A stretch of 64,000 nucleotides of DNA from Tumebacillus avium (GCF_002162355.1 NZ_CP021434.1:2394501-2458500); one strand, 5' to 3'. Positions 11,413 through 19,114 are shown, numbered from the stretch's first letter. Made by a program: numbers and translations. The notes: generated from the letters alone by a model not told the origin.

Positions 11413-13641
11413 CTAGTCACGTTGCATTTTCAAGCTTTCCGCCATCGAGACGGACAGCACCTTTTTCTTGGACAGCAATTTCGACAGTTCATACGTGCCA
11501 TAGATGATCACAAAGCCAAACACCAGATGCAAGGGATCAAACTGAATCGGGATCGCCATGTCGATGCCTTGCAGAGAGTTTTTCAACAAAGATTCCAGCG
11601 AGCTTAACGTCAGCGGAATCCCCAGCAGATAGCCGAGAATCACCGGGATCATCCCGGCGTTCAGCACCAGCCCGTTGATCTCCTTGGGCGTATACCCGAG
11701 GACTTTCAGCATCGAGATGTTACCTTTGTTTTCTTCAATGATCAGCGATGTGATCACATAGATCACGATCAAGGCGATCACAAACGCAAACGCGCCCGTC
11801 ACATACAGCGTATACTTCATCGGCTCCAGCGCGGAGTCGAGCGCCCGCTGCACATCGGCCCGATTCTCCACGCGCAGCACCTGAGACGATTCTACATCTA
11901 ATGGCTGCAGCGAGTACACCCCGATGAAGCTCGTTTCCGGCAGTTTTAAGTGGTAGTTGAGGATGTCCAGCGGCAGATAGACCGCATTGCCGGTGTAGAC
12001 TTCGGCGACCGCGTCGATTTTCAAGTCGTAGTATTGATCGTCTTTCAGCAGATTGCGCACCGCCAGCGTATCGCCAGCCTGCAGTCCGGTCGACTCGGCC
12101 AGCGCGCGGGTGATCACCGTTTTGTTCTGCAAAGGAAACTCCTTGCCATCCGCATCTTGCAGCGACAGGAGCTTCATGTCGGGACGCACGCCGTAGAGCG
12201 AGAACTTCACATCCTCATTCCGGGTCAGCGCGACAGGCAGCATATTGTACACCTCGCCGCCGTAGGTGTTTTCCGTCTGCAATTTATTGAACATCGTGTT
12301 GTACTGATACTTGTAAGTATCCCCAAAGCTGTCTTTGACGATATAGTCAATCGAGCTCTGCGCCGCAAAGCCAAACAGCAGAAACACGGAAGCCAGCATC
12401 ACGCCAAACAGCATCAGGAGCGACTTCGGCACATTGCGCAGCAGTTCACGCACTTTAAACTTCGCGGTAAAACTCAGCTTGGACAGCTTGATCTTGCGCA
12501 TCAGTCGTCCTGTTTTGACCGTTTTCGAATGCCCGCGCATCAGCGTGACCGGCTTCAGGCGCAAGGCGCGCCAGACGACGATCGCCGCGGCCGGCAGCAG
12601 AAAGACCAGCGGGATCAGCACCGATCCGGCCAGATAAGCCGGGCTCCAGTCCACGTTCAGCATTGGCAGGTTAAAGTACATCGCCACATACCCGAGCATC
12701 GGCGCCAGGCACAACATGCCAAGCACCGTTCCAACTACGCCGCCGATCAGCCCGATCAGCAGAGGGAAGCGCAAGTAGTGACGCAGGATCTCGCCTTTTT
12801 TGTACCCCAGCGCATAGAGCGTGCCGATCTGCGTGAACTCCATTTTCACCAAGCGCCACATCGCCGTCGCCAGCAGCAGGCAGGTCAGAGACAGCATGAT
12901 CGCAGGGATCTTTGCGGCCAGATCGACCGTCTGTTGAATCTTGCTGTGTGCCAGCTGATAGCGCGGATTTTCCGTGACCGGCTTCCAGAGCAGGAGCTTG
13001 TGGCGTTGCTCCAGATAGGCTTTCAGTTCCGGAGAGTTGCCTTTGATGTTGTAGTATAAAGTCCCTTGCTTCAGCTCCTGCATCTTCTCTTTCGTGATCA
13101 CCGCCACGCCAAACGCCTGCGGGTCCATCATGATGTCCGAATCGGTCTTCAAGGCGTAAATATAGTCGGGCACCGCCATCAGCCCGCGCACATGATACGC
13201 TTCTCCGTCGAGCGTGATCTCCGACCCGAGCTGCACGTTGTGCGCCTTGGCAAACGATGGGGAGAGCAGAATGTCGTTGTTCCCCTGCAAAGGCGACCCT
13301 TCGATCAGCGCCGGCACGTTCACTTTCGCGCTCTCATCGAACAAACGCAGGGTCACCTGCGGTTTCCACTCCACATCAAATTCATAGCGCGGCTCGATCT
13401 GCACGCCAAACGCCTGCTCGACTTCCGGGATGTTGGGAATCGGCAACTGCACGACCGTTTTCACATCTTCCAGCGCGTAGTCCTTGATGAACTGCTCTTC
13501 GTTGGTCTGCAGGTTGAAGGCCATCACCGAGAGCAGGGTAAACAGCAGGCAGGAGAGCGCCACCAGCACCATCGACGAGACGTATTGCGCCTTGTTTTGT
13601 TGGATGATGCGCCAGATCCGCTTGTTGAGGCTCATCACCAT
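11413..13641 (-). CDS. ABC transporter permease, FtsX/MacB type, duplicated
   Basis: A 742-residue permease with an N-terminal transmembrane helix, a large extracytoplasmic region and two FtsX-type three-helix blocks. One block is at about residues 250-360 (LLLATAMWRLVKMEFTQIG); the other is at the C-terminus (IALIVIYVITSLIIEENKG). This is the layout of lipoprotein-release, peptide-resistance or macrolide-type exporters. It overlaps the ATPase gene by 7 bp, so the two proteins form one transporter. Substrate unknown; TetR control suggests a drug or envelope-active compound. Confidence 0.9.
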   Translation of the reverse strand: MVMSLNKRIWRIIQQNKAQYVSSMVLVALSCLLFTLLSVMAFNLQTNEEQFIKDYALEDVKTVVQLPIPNIPEVEQAFGVQIEPRYEFDVEWKPQVTLRLFDESAKVNVPALIEGSPLQGNNDILLSPSFAKAHNVQLGSEITLDGEAYHVRGLMAVPDYIYALKTDSDIMMDPQAFGVAVITKEKMQELKQGTLYYNIKGNSPELKAYLEQRHKLLLWKPVTENPRYQLAHSKIQQTVDLAAKIPAIMLSLTCLLLATAMWRLVKMEFTQIGTLYALGYKKGEILRHYLRFPLLIGLIGGVVGTVLGMLCLAPMLGYVAMYFNLPMLNVDWSPAYLAGSVLIPLVFLLPAAAIVVWRALRLKPVTLMRGHSKTVKTGRLMRKIKLSKLSFTAKFKVRELLRNVPKSLLMLFGVMLASVFLLFGFAAQSSIDYIVKDSFGDTYKYQYNTMFNKLQTENTYGGEVYNMLPVALTRNEDVKFSLYGVRPDMKLLSLQDADGKEFPLQNKTVITRALAESTGLQAGDTLAVRNLLKDDQYYDLKIDAVAEVYTGNAVYLPLDILNYHLKLPETSFIGVYSLQPLDVESSQVLRVENRADVQRALDSALEPMKYTLYVTGAFAFVIALIVIYVITSLIIEENKGNISMLKVLGYTPKEINGLVLNAGMIPVILGYLLGIPLTLSSLESLLKNSLQGIDMAIPIQFDPLHLVFGFVIIYGTYELSKLLSKKKVLSVSMAESLKMQRD

Positions 13642-14333
13642 TCCACCTTTTCCGCTGGGAGTTTGTTCGGGTTGGGAACGTCTTCCACGATCTCGCCGCT
13701 GCGCACGCGGATGATGCGGTCGGACATCGCCTGCAGCGCCGGGTTGTGCGTGATGATCAGGATGGTGGTGTTGTAGGTCTTGTTGATGCTCTCCAGCAGT
13801 TTCAAAATCTCTTTCGACGTTTCAAAATCAAGCGCGCCGGTCGGCTCGTCGCAGAGCAGCAGGTCCGGATTTTTCGCGACGGCCCGGGCGATCGAGACGC
13901 GCTGCTGCTCGCCGCCGGACAGTTCGGACGGGAACTTGTCGCGTTTGTCGTACATCCCGACGGCGCGCATCACTTCGTCGATCGGCAGGGGAGACTTGGC
14001 GATGTTGGTGGCCGCTTCGATGTTTTCCTGCACGGTGAGACTCTGGATCAGGTTATAAAACTGAAAGACGAATCCGATCTTGTCGCGGCGGTAGATCGTC
14101 AACTGCGCATCGGTGTACGCGGAGATCTCTGGCCCGTCGACGAACAGCTGGCCGCCGTCGGGGCGTTCGATTCCGCCGATGACGTTGAGCAGCGTCGATT
14201 TCCCGGAGCCGGAGGGGCCGAGGATCGTGACGATCTCGCCTTGCTCCACGGCGAAGTCGACCCCTTTCAGCGCGTAGAATTCAGACTCGCCCATCGGATA
14301 TTTCTTGCTGAGGCCATGTGCGTTGATCAGCAT
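13635..14333 (-). CDS. ABC transporter ATP-binding protein, MacB/LolD type
   Basis: A 232-residue nucleotide-binding subunit: Walker [11 protein letters not shown]-loop FVFQFYNL, signature LSGGEQQR, Walker [14 protein letters not shown]-loop IITHNP. The [11 protein letters not shown] stretch is typical for partners of FtsX-like permeases. First gene of the leftward operon, directly behind the palindromic operators at 14355-14384. Powers the adjacent permease. Confidence 0.95.
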   Translation of the reverse strand: MLINAHGLSKKYPMGESEFYALKGVDFAVEQGEIVTILGPSGSGKSTLLNVIGGIERPDGGQLFVDGPEISAYTDAQLTIYRRDKIGFVFQFYNLIQSLTVQENIEAATNIAKSPLPIDEVMRAVGMYDKRDKFPSELSGGEQQRVSIARAVAKNPDLLLCDEPTGALDFETSKEILKLLESINKTYNTTILIITHNPALQAMSDRIIRVRSGEIVEDVPNPNKLPAEKVEW

Positions 14334-14354
14334 GGAAAGTCGCTCCTTTCAGAT

Positions 14355-14368
14355 TGACCACGTGGTCA
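14355..14368. promoter_or_regulatory. Palindromic operator 1 for the TetR-type regulator
   Basis: TGACCACGTGGTCA is a perfect 14-bp palindrome. It shares the TGACCA...TGGTCA arms with the neighbouring site, centre to centre 15 bp. Confidence 0.85.
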
Positions 14369-14384
14369 TTGACCATATGGTCAA
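14369..14384. promoter_or_regulatory. Palindromic operator 2 for the TetR-type regulator
   Basis: TTGACCATATGGTCAA is a perfect 16-bp palindrome abutting operator 1. It lies 36-51 bp upstream of the ABC ATPase start and about 100 bp upstream of the acetyltransferase start, so it could affect both. Confidence 0.85.
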
Positions 14385-14485
14385 AGCATACTCCCGCGCA
14401 GATTCGCTGTCAAGATCGAAGAGAGCATATCCAAATTCAGACTCTTTCGTTTATAATGGAATTAAAAATTGAAGGAGTCGTCAGC

Positions 14486-15724
14486 ATGCTTGAGATCAGA
14501 AAGTTAGGCCTCGAAGATACCGCATCCTATGCCAAGCTGTACCGCAATGCCTACCCGGGTTTTGGCGGCACGCAGGAGCAGGCTGTGGCGACGATGAACC
14601 GGATGTTCAGCTTTCCGGAGCGCGCGTTTTACGGCGTTTATCGCGATGATGTGATGGTGGGCGGCATGTGCCTGCTCGAATTTGAGATGAACCTGCGCGG
14701 CCAGGGCATGGTGCCGGTCGGCGGCGTGGCTTTGGTGGCAGTGGATCTTTTATACAAAAAAGAAAAGATCGCCAAAGAGATCATGTCTTTCTCGCTGCAC
14801 CATTTCCGCGACAAAGGGATCGGCTTTGTCACTCTGTTCCCGTTCCGCATGTCCTTTTATAAGCAGATGGGCTTTGGCTCCGGCGTGGAGCATCGCCGCT
14901 ACAGCATGGAAGCGGCATCGATTCCGAATTTCGGCAGCAAGGCCAATCTGGAGATCCTGTCGGCCGACAATCTGGAAGAAGTGATCGCGAGCTACAACCG
15001 CTACGCTTTGACCCGCAACGGGCTGACCCCGCTTGCGAAGCACCACCTCGAAGGCTTTTTCAAAGCAGACACGGCCCGCGTGATCGGCTTCCGCAAATAC
15101 GGCGAGCTGAAAGGGTACATGCTGATGCGCTTTATCAAAGACCACATGCTGGTCAATCAGCTCTACATCCCGCATATCGTCTATGAGACGGGTGAAGCGC
15201 TGCAGGAGATGCTGACCTTCCTGCATACTCAGGGCGACCAGTTCCATAAAGTCAACATCGCCACACAGGACGAGAGCATCCATTACATGCTCAGCACCAC
15301 GTCGACCAATATGCATGACGTGTTTGATTCGATCTTCCTCGAAACCAGCGTCACCGGCTGCGGCCTGATGGTGCGCGTCATCGATGTGCCGAAACTGTTC
15401 AGCGACTTGCAGCACCATAATTTTAATGGCGAGACGTTGAAGCTGAAACTGACCCTGGAAGACAGCTTCCTCCCGCAAAACACGGCCAGCGCCGTGATCG
15501 ACTTCCGCGAAGGACGCCCGCATGTGCTGACCGACGCTGACGGCACCGCCGATGTCGAGCTGACCCTGGAAGTCTCCAACTTCTCCAGCCTGCTCGCCGG
15601 CACCACCACGTTCGACCGCCTGCACCGCCTCGGCGTGGCCAAGCTGTCGGATGATGCCCATGTGGAGACCTTGACCCGTTTGTTCCGCACGAGTGAGCGG
15701 ATGATGTGCATGTTTGCGTTTTAA
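14486..15724 (+). CDS. GNAT-family N-acetyltransferase, Eis-like, with SCP2-type C-terminal domain
   Basis: 412 residues from ATG 14486 (GAAGGAG upstream; an earlier in-frame start at 14354 lies inside the operators). The tandem GNAT N-terminal half includes the acetyl-CoA region GGVALVAVDLLYKKEKIAKEI. The last hundred or so residues resemble a sterol-carrier fold, as in Eis proteins, which acetylate aminoglycosides or other amines. Divergent to the TetR-controlled ABC operon, so a shared detoxification theme is possible but not proven. Confidence 0.85.
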   Translation: MLEIRKLGLEDTASYAKLYRNAYPGFGGTQEQAVATMNRMFSFPERAFYGVYRDDVMVGGMCLLEFEMNLRGQGMVPVGGVALVAVDLLYKKEKIAKEIMSFSLHHFRDKGIGFVTLFPFRMSFYKQMGFGSGVEHRRYSMEAASIPNFGSKANLEILSADNLEEVIASYNRYALTRNGLTPLAKHHLEGFFKADTARVIGFRKYGELKGYMLMRFIKDHMLVNQLYIPHIVYETGEALQEMLTFLHTQGDQFHKVNIATQDESIHYMLSTTSTNMHDVFDSIFLETSVTGCGLMVRVIDVPKLFSDLQHHNFNGETLKLKLTLEDSFLPQNTASAVIDFREGRPHVLTDADGTADVELTLEVSNFSSLLAGTTTFDRLHRLGVAKLSDDAHVETLTRLFRTSERMMCMFAF

Positions 15725-15730
15725 GATTGG

Positions 15731-15760
15731 AAAAGAAGCCTTCATGGGGAGGCTTCTTTT
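15731..15760 (+). terminator. Terminator of the Eis-like gene
   Basis: Stem AAAAGAAGCCT / AGGCTTCTTTT with an 8-base loop, 6 bp after the stop codon. Confidence 0.9.
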
Positions 15761-15790
15761 CTTGTTGTAATATGTGTATGATGTAATTAG

Positions 15791-15866
15791 TTAGATGCTA
15801 TCGTCAAACTTCTCGCATCTTTGATGAATACATCTAACATTAGGTTTCTTAGACGATTACGTCTAA
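15791..15866. promoter_or_regulatory. Paired TTAGAYG inverted heptamers upstream of the SatD-type operon
   Basis: The region holds TTAGATG (15791-15797) with CATCTAA (15831-15837), then TTAGACG-ATTA-CGTCTAA (15849-15866), a perfect 7-bp inverted repeat. All four half-sites share TTAGA(T/C)G. The last one ends 22 bp before the start codon at 15889. An operator is the best reading; the binding protein is unknown, but the HTH of the first gene is a candidate. Confidence 0.6.
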
Positions 15867-15888
15867 CAATAATCGAGGAGGACGATTG

Positions 15889-16653
15889 ATGAAAACACCC
15901 ATCTCGATCTTAATAATGGATGTGACTAACTCTACGGGCTTTACAGACACAAAAGAACTAACAAACTATCTAGGTCAAGTTGTAGATTGGATTGATATGT
16001 GGACCCGCGGAATAGTTAGTACAAAAGTAAAAAAACGCTATGGCGATGAAATTATTGTAGTCACCGAGAATTATTTTACAGCTTATTTGCTGGCTTTTTA
16101 CATAATTTTGTTCTGGAAATACGAGAAGCATCCACCGTATTTGGGTATAACTTTTGGAATGACAGAGGATGATGTTTTGGATATCGACTTAGAAGAATGG
16201 AATGATCCATTAGTCAAATCTGCCCGAATTGCAAGTGAAACTATCAAGCAGTCTAAAAGAAGACCTCCAATACTATTTCATAGATTGAATTCAGAAAATG
16301 ACACCGAGTATCCTATGGTATCAGTCCTTAATATTCTTTCCGAAATGCAGTTTAAATTGATTCGGGAGCAATCTCCGTATCAACATGCAGTGTTTAAACT
16401 TTATCTTCTCTATCAAAAGCAGGTTGATATAGCAAATCGAATTTCAAGAAAGCCTGCAACGATTTCCAAACAACTGAAAGATGGTAATAGTGAAACAATT
16501 ATCGATGCTCTTGATACAATCGAGAGAATGTTAAACAGAGCACAAACTGCTGGGGTGGGAATTAAGCCGAATTCCATCGCAAAGAAAACTGATGTCTTGA
16601 AAAAGAAAATTCGCAATTCGCTTCTGAGCGACATTCCATTTGAATTAGATTGA
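15889..16653 (+). CDS. SatD-like protein with cyclase-like motif layout and C-terminal HTH
   Basis: 254 residues from ATG 15889, 7 bp after GGAGG. The N-terminal half shows LIMDVTNSTGF (Asp11), KKRYGDEIIVV (Asp53), YLGITFG and NDPLVKSARIA, the same order and spacing as its neighbour and as class III cyclases. The C-terminal part holds a helix-turn-helix (residues about 178-200, QVDIANRISRKPATISKQL). It belongs, in my reading, to the SatD-like group; function is unknown. It is AT-rich relative to its surroundings, which suggests transfer, and is first in a three-gene operon. Cyclase activity is an inference only: the usual catalytic Asn is Lys here. Confidence 0.65.
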   Translation: MKTPISILIMDVTNSTGFTDTKELTNYLGQVVDWIDMWTRGIVSTKVKKRYGDEIIVVTENYFTAYLLAFYIILFWKYEKHPPYLGITFGMTEDDVLDIDLEEWNDPLVKSARIASETIKQSKRRPPILFHRLNSENDTEYPMVSVLNILSEMQFKLIREQSPYQHAVFKLYLLYQKQVDIANRISRKPATISKQLKDGNSETIIDALDTIERMLNRAQTAGVGIKPNSIAKKTDVLKKKIRNSLLSDIPFELD

Positions 16654-16732
16654 ACATTTTTCTGCGTCTCATAGCATTAATAATATGTACTTATTCGGGA
16701 GACAATATTGTATTGGAATGGAGGTGTGGAAG

Positions 16733-17113
16733 GTGGAAAACTATTGTGCTATGATATTTGACATTCAAGGATCAAAGAAGCTTTCCAATCGGTCGGAAGT
16801 GCAATTCGAACTGATCGATACAATAAATGATTTCAACAATAAACATAAGGATTTCCTTGTTTCTGATTTCAACATTAGCGTAGGAGATGAGTGGCAGGGC
16901 TTATTAAAAGATAAGAAGTACTATCCAATCGTCCAAAATTTCTTTGCTGAAAAACTTAGTGTCCCATTTTATACTGGCGTAGGAGTAGGACCATTGACTG
17001 TTTTCTCTTCGAGTTTACCAGTAAATCAATTGGATGGGCCTTGTTTTCATAAAGCGCGGGAAGCATTAGAGCTTGCTAAGTCGAAGAAATATAAAGAGGT
17101 TCTATTGAACTAA
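16733..17113 (+). CDS. SatD-family short protein, cyclase-like core only
   Basis: 126 residues from GTG 16733 with GGAGGTG 6 bp upstream; the longer open frame from 16685 has no ribosome site. It has the SatD signatures FDIQGSKKL (Asp10), VGDEWQG (Asp52), GVGVGPLTVF and LDGPCFHKAREAL. The distance between the two Asp residues (42) equals that in the upstream gene. It lacks the HTH found in that protein. The layout DIxGS / GDE / GxGxG / DGPxxxxAR resembles class III nucleotide cyclases and GGDEF palms. Function not established; may act with the first gene as a pair. Confidence 0.72.
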   Translation: MENYCAMIFDIQGSKKLSNRSEVQFELIDTINDFNNKHKDFLVSDFNISVGDEWQGLLKDKKYYPIVQNFFAEKLSVPFYTGVGVGPLTVFSSSLPVNQLDGPCFHKAREALELAKSKKYKEVLLN

Positions 17114-17129
17114 ATAAAGGGATGATGAG

Positions 17130-17993
17130 ATGGTAGTATTATCATTACTCTTAAGTTACTTGCTTGCTGAATTTTATTTTATTTCAGAGAAAAAACTAGT
17201 AGGATTATTTAAGTGCGTGATTCTAACATTGACACCTTTAGTAATTTGGTATTTTTGTTTCGATTCGAAATTTTTGTTCAGTGTCTTATACGCAGCTTTG
17301 TTTCTAACCTTTTGTCATGTGGTTATCGATTGGATTTTTTCAAAATTAGAAAAGTCACGAATGCTATTTGGCGAGAGAAAGATTGAGAGTCTAAAAACAA
17401 AGAAGATGACACTTTTTGTTTTAGAACAATCAGCTCATACGGTAAGTGTACTTTTAACTAGTTACTGGTTTCTCTACATTGATCTTTGGGAAGTGTGGAG
17501 AAAGATCTCTGTCCGGTTCAACATAGCGCCAGGAACTAAATTTGAGTTGTCCTCTGTGTCATCAATACTGGCAATCATTATTATCTTTATCGGAGTTACC
17601 AAGATAAGCGGTCATATTGTGCGGATTTTAGTAGGGGAAGCACCGACACGAGAACATTTTATCGAAGAGAAACTCACACTCGAAAACTCGTGGAAGAGAT
17701 CTATCGTGTATCCCACTGAATATAAGACAACTACCGAGTGGTCCATTGTTCCGCTTACAAAATCTCGAATCAACCAAGGAGGTTATATCGGTTACGTTGA
17801 AAGATTAATTGTCATGATTCTAGCCTATTATAGTGCATTCCCTGCAATTGCATTTATTGCTACTGCGAAGTCACTAACTCGTTTTAAACAGCTTGAAGAC
17901 CGAGATTTTGCAGAATATTTTCTAGTTGGGACGTTGAGTTCCATCCTGTTAGGAATCGTATCTGGTATTTTTCTTCGGTTAGTCTTTCGGTAA
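17130..17993 (+). CDS. DUF3307 multi-pass membrane protein
   Basis: 287 residues, about seven hydrophobic segments. Family features seen: N-terminal SYLLAEF, HVVIDWIFSKL after helix 3, LFVLEQSAHTVSVLL, GYIGYVERLIVMIL and the C-terminal ATAKSLTRFKQLEDRDF-AEYFLVGT block. A soluble loop of about 60 residues (165-225) lies between helices. It follows the SatD-type gene by 16 bp and shares its AT-rich composition. Known only as a domain of unknown function. The link with SatD-like partners suggests a membrane output controlled by them. Confidence 0.75.
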   Translation: MVVLSLLLSYLLAEFYFISEKKLVGLFKCVILTLTPLVIWYFCFDSKFLFSVLYAALFLTFCHVVIDWIFSKLEKSRMLFGERKIESLKTKKMTLFVLEQSAHTVSVLLTSYWFLYIDLWEVWRKISVRFNIAPGTKFELSSVSSILAIIIIFIGVTKISGHIVRILVGEAPTREHFIEEKLTLENSWKRSIVYPTEYKTTTEWSIVPLTKSRINQGGYIGYVERLIVMILAYYSAFPAIAFIATAKSLTRFKQLEDRDFAEYFLVGTLSSILLGIVSGIFLRLVFR

Positions 17994-18012
17994 ACTAATA
18001 GTAGAACAAAAA

Positions 18013-18038
18013 GGTCATTCAAATAAATTTGAATGACC
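18013..18038. terminator. Bidirectional terminator between the DUF3307 gene and xre1
   Basis: Perfect stem GGTCATTCAAAT / ATTTGAATGACC with a 2-base gap (the real loop opens the AAAT pairs), A5 before it and a T-rich run after it. Confidence 0.85.
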
Positions 18039-18054
18039 CCTTTAATTTTACCAA

Positions 18055-18474
18055 TTAATTTTGCGAATCCCTTTTTGCGCCCTCATCAAGAAAAGCATGG
18101 ATGATCCGTTGAATTGATTCCAGCGGGATCTCGATGATCCGTTTTTGCAAATTGGGGATAGGGCGTCCGCCCAACGTATATTGGTCTGTTCGCAGGCTGT
18201 TCAAGAGTTCCTTGTAAGGAAATTCGAATGGGCGTTCCGAATTGTATGAACGCTTGACGAGTCGAGGATCGTCGGTGCGTCCGAGGAGATAGTCTAGTGA
18301 AACGTTCAGGTTGTTGGCGATGTTGACCAGGGTGGCGAAATTAGGCTCGCGGCTGCCGTTTTCATAGTTGGAAAGGGCACTTTTGGTCAGGTTTAGCATC
18401 GTAGCAAACTTTTGTTGCGAGTAGCCGTTCGTGGTACGGAGTTCGGCTAATCGTTCACAAAATGTGTTCGTCAT
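18055..18474 (-). CDS. XRE-family transcriptional regulator 1
   Basis: 139 residues. The N-terminal HTH_3 domain (YSQQKFATMLNLTKSALSNY, then YENGSREPNFATLVNIANNL and LDYLLGRTDD) is followed by a C-terminal part of about 65 residues with no recognised fold. ATG 18474 has AGAGGTG upstream. Divergent from the second XRE gene; the two promoters share a 12-bp element. It may control the adjacent SatD/DUF3307 genes, which are convergent to it. Confidence 0.88.
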   Translation of the reverse strand: MTNTFCERLAELRTTNGYSQQKFATMLNLTKSALSNYENGSREPNFATLVNIANNLNVSLDYLLGRTDDPRLVKRSYNSERPFEFPYKELLNSLRTDQYTLGGRPIPNLQKRIIEIPLESIQRIIHAFLDEGAKRDSQN

Positions 18475-18494
18475 TCTACACCTCTTCTCTTAAA

Positions 18495-18506
18495 TCACGT
18501 ATTGTG
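18495..18506. promoter_or_regulatory. Shared XRE operator element, copy A
   Basis: TCACGTATTGTG on the plus strand, read CACAATACGTGA on the minus strand, lies just downstream of a TATAAT -10 hexamer of xre1. It sits inside the imperfect palindrome AATCAC-GTATT-GTGATT. Confidence 0.7.
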
Positions 18507-18565
18507 ATTATAGTATTTCCCTTATCCTAACATCCCGGTGGATTTTAGCATAGTCTATAAATGTA

Positions 18566-18577
18566 CACAATACGTGA
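18566..18577. promoter_or_regulatory. Shared XRE operator element, copy B
   Basis: CACAATACGTGA is identical to copy A in the opposite orientation. It lies a few bases after a TATAAA sequence and 7 bp before the -35 of the second XRE gene. Confidence 0.65.
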
Positions 18578-18584
18578 ACCTGAA

Positions 18585-18613
18585 TTGAAGTGGACACGTT
18601 TCGTGTCTATAAT
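18585..18613 (+). promoter_or_regulatory. Promoter of xre2 with a palindrome in the spacer
   Basis: TTGAAG, 17-bp spacer, TATAAT. The spacer contains GACACG-TTT-CGTGTC, a perfect 6-bp inverted repeat (18593-18607), placed where a bound dimer would block RNA polymerase. Confidence 0.8.
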
Positions 18614-18650
18614 GATGGAAAGAGTATGCATATTGTGTTCGGGAGGTCCC

Positions 18651-18863
18651 ATGAGAAATGAGAAGATGACCGCATTGCGCGGGGAACGGACGCAAAAAGA
18701 GATGGCAAAGGAGATTGGTATCCCGGTCAGCACTTACGCAATGATCGAATCGGGGCACAGGTTCCCGCGCAGAGACTTGCAGATCAAGCTGGCGAGGTAT
18801 TTTAATCTGACTGTGGACGAGTTGTTTTTTAGCCAGGAGGCAGCGCAGGATGACGAGAGTTGA
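18651..18863 (+). CDS. XRE-family transcriptional regulator 2, short
   Basis: A 70-residue protein that is almost only a HTH: TQKEMAKEIGIPVSTYAMIE followed by SGHRFPRRDLQIKLARYFNL and VDELFF. This is the size of YgzD/phage Cro-like regulators. ATG 18651 behind GGGAGGT is preferred to the in-frame ATG at 18561, which lies in the promoter. Divergent from xre1. Confidence 0.85.
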   Translation: MRNEKMTALRGERTQKEMAKEIGIPVSTYAMIESGHRFPRRDLQIKLARYFNLTVDELFFSQEAAQDDES

Positions 18864-18889
18864 CAAGTTTTACTAGCCAATAGTAGGAT
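18860..18889 (+). promoter_or_regulatory. Possible promoter for the structured RNA
   Basis: TTGACA (18860-18865), 18-bp spacer, TAGGAT (18884-18889). It overlaps the xre2 stop and points to the structured segment at 18942. Confidence 0.45.
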
Positions 18890-18941
18890 GACTTTGGTGA
18901 TAAAGTATTAATTATAGTGTTGATATGTAGGTTAATTCTTA

Positions 18942-19114
18942 GGAGAGAGGCCGGCGACATCTGGATGTCGCAATCGTACCGGAATTTGACGTTACAACGG
19001 GATACTATCTTAGCGGAGGTTTCACCCGCTGAACGTCTCAGGTGTCGACCGGACTGCTCTTCTAAATGATTACGCGGGGATTAGAGCGCTGTTGCTTGCA
19101 GCACTTTGATCCCC
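18942..19114 (+). ncRNA. Candidate structured noncoding RNA, unknown class
   Basis: This segment has nested complementarity. An outer imperfect stem joins GAGAGAGGCCGG (18944-18955) and CCGGACTGCTCTTC (19049-19062). Inside are hairpin CGACAT-CTGG-ATGTCG (18955-18970) and stem GACGTT (18988) / AACGTC (19032) enclosing AGCGG / CCGCT. A terminator-like stem GGGGAT...CGCTG/CAGCA...ATCCCC (19076-19114) follows, without a T tract. No known riboswitch consensus was recognised. No convincing gene follows within 280 bp, so it could be a stand-alone RNA or the remnant of a leader. The strand is inferred from the upstream promoter-like sequence. Confidence 0.45.

Noticed and set aside
9808..15844. Shared 14-mer CATCTAACATTAGG at 9811 and 15831 as a possible attachment site pair
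   Set aside because: A 14-base match in 64 kb is expected by chance, and no integrase is present.
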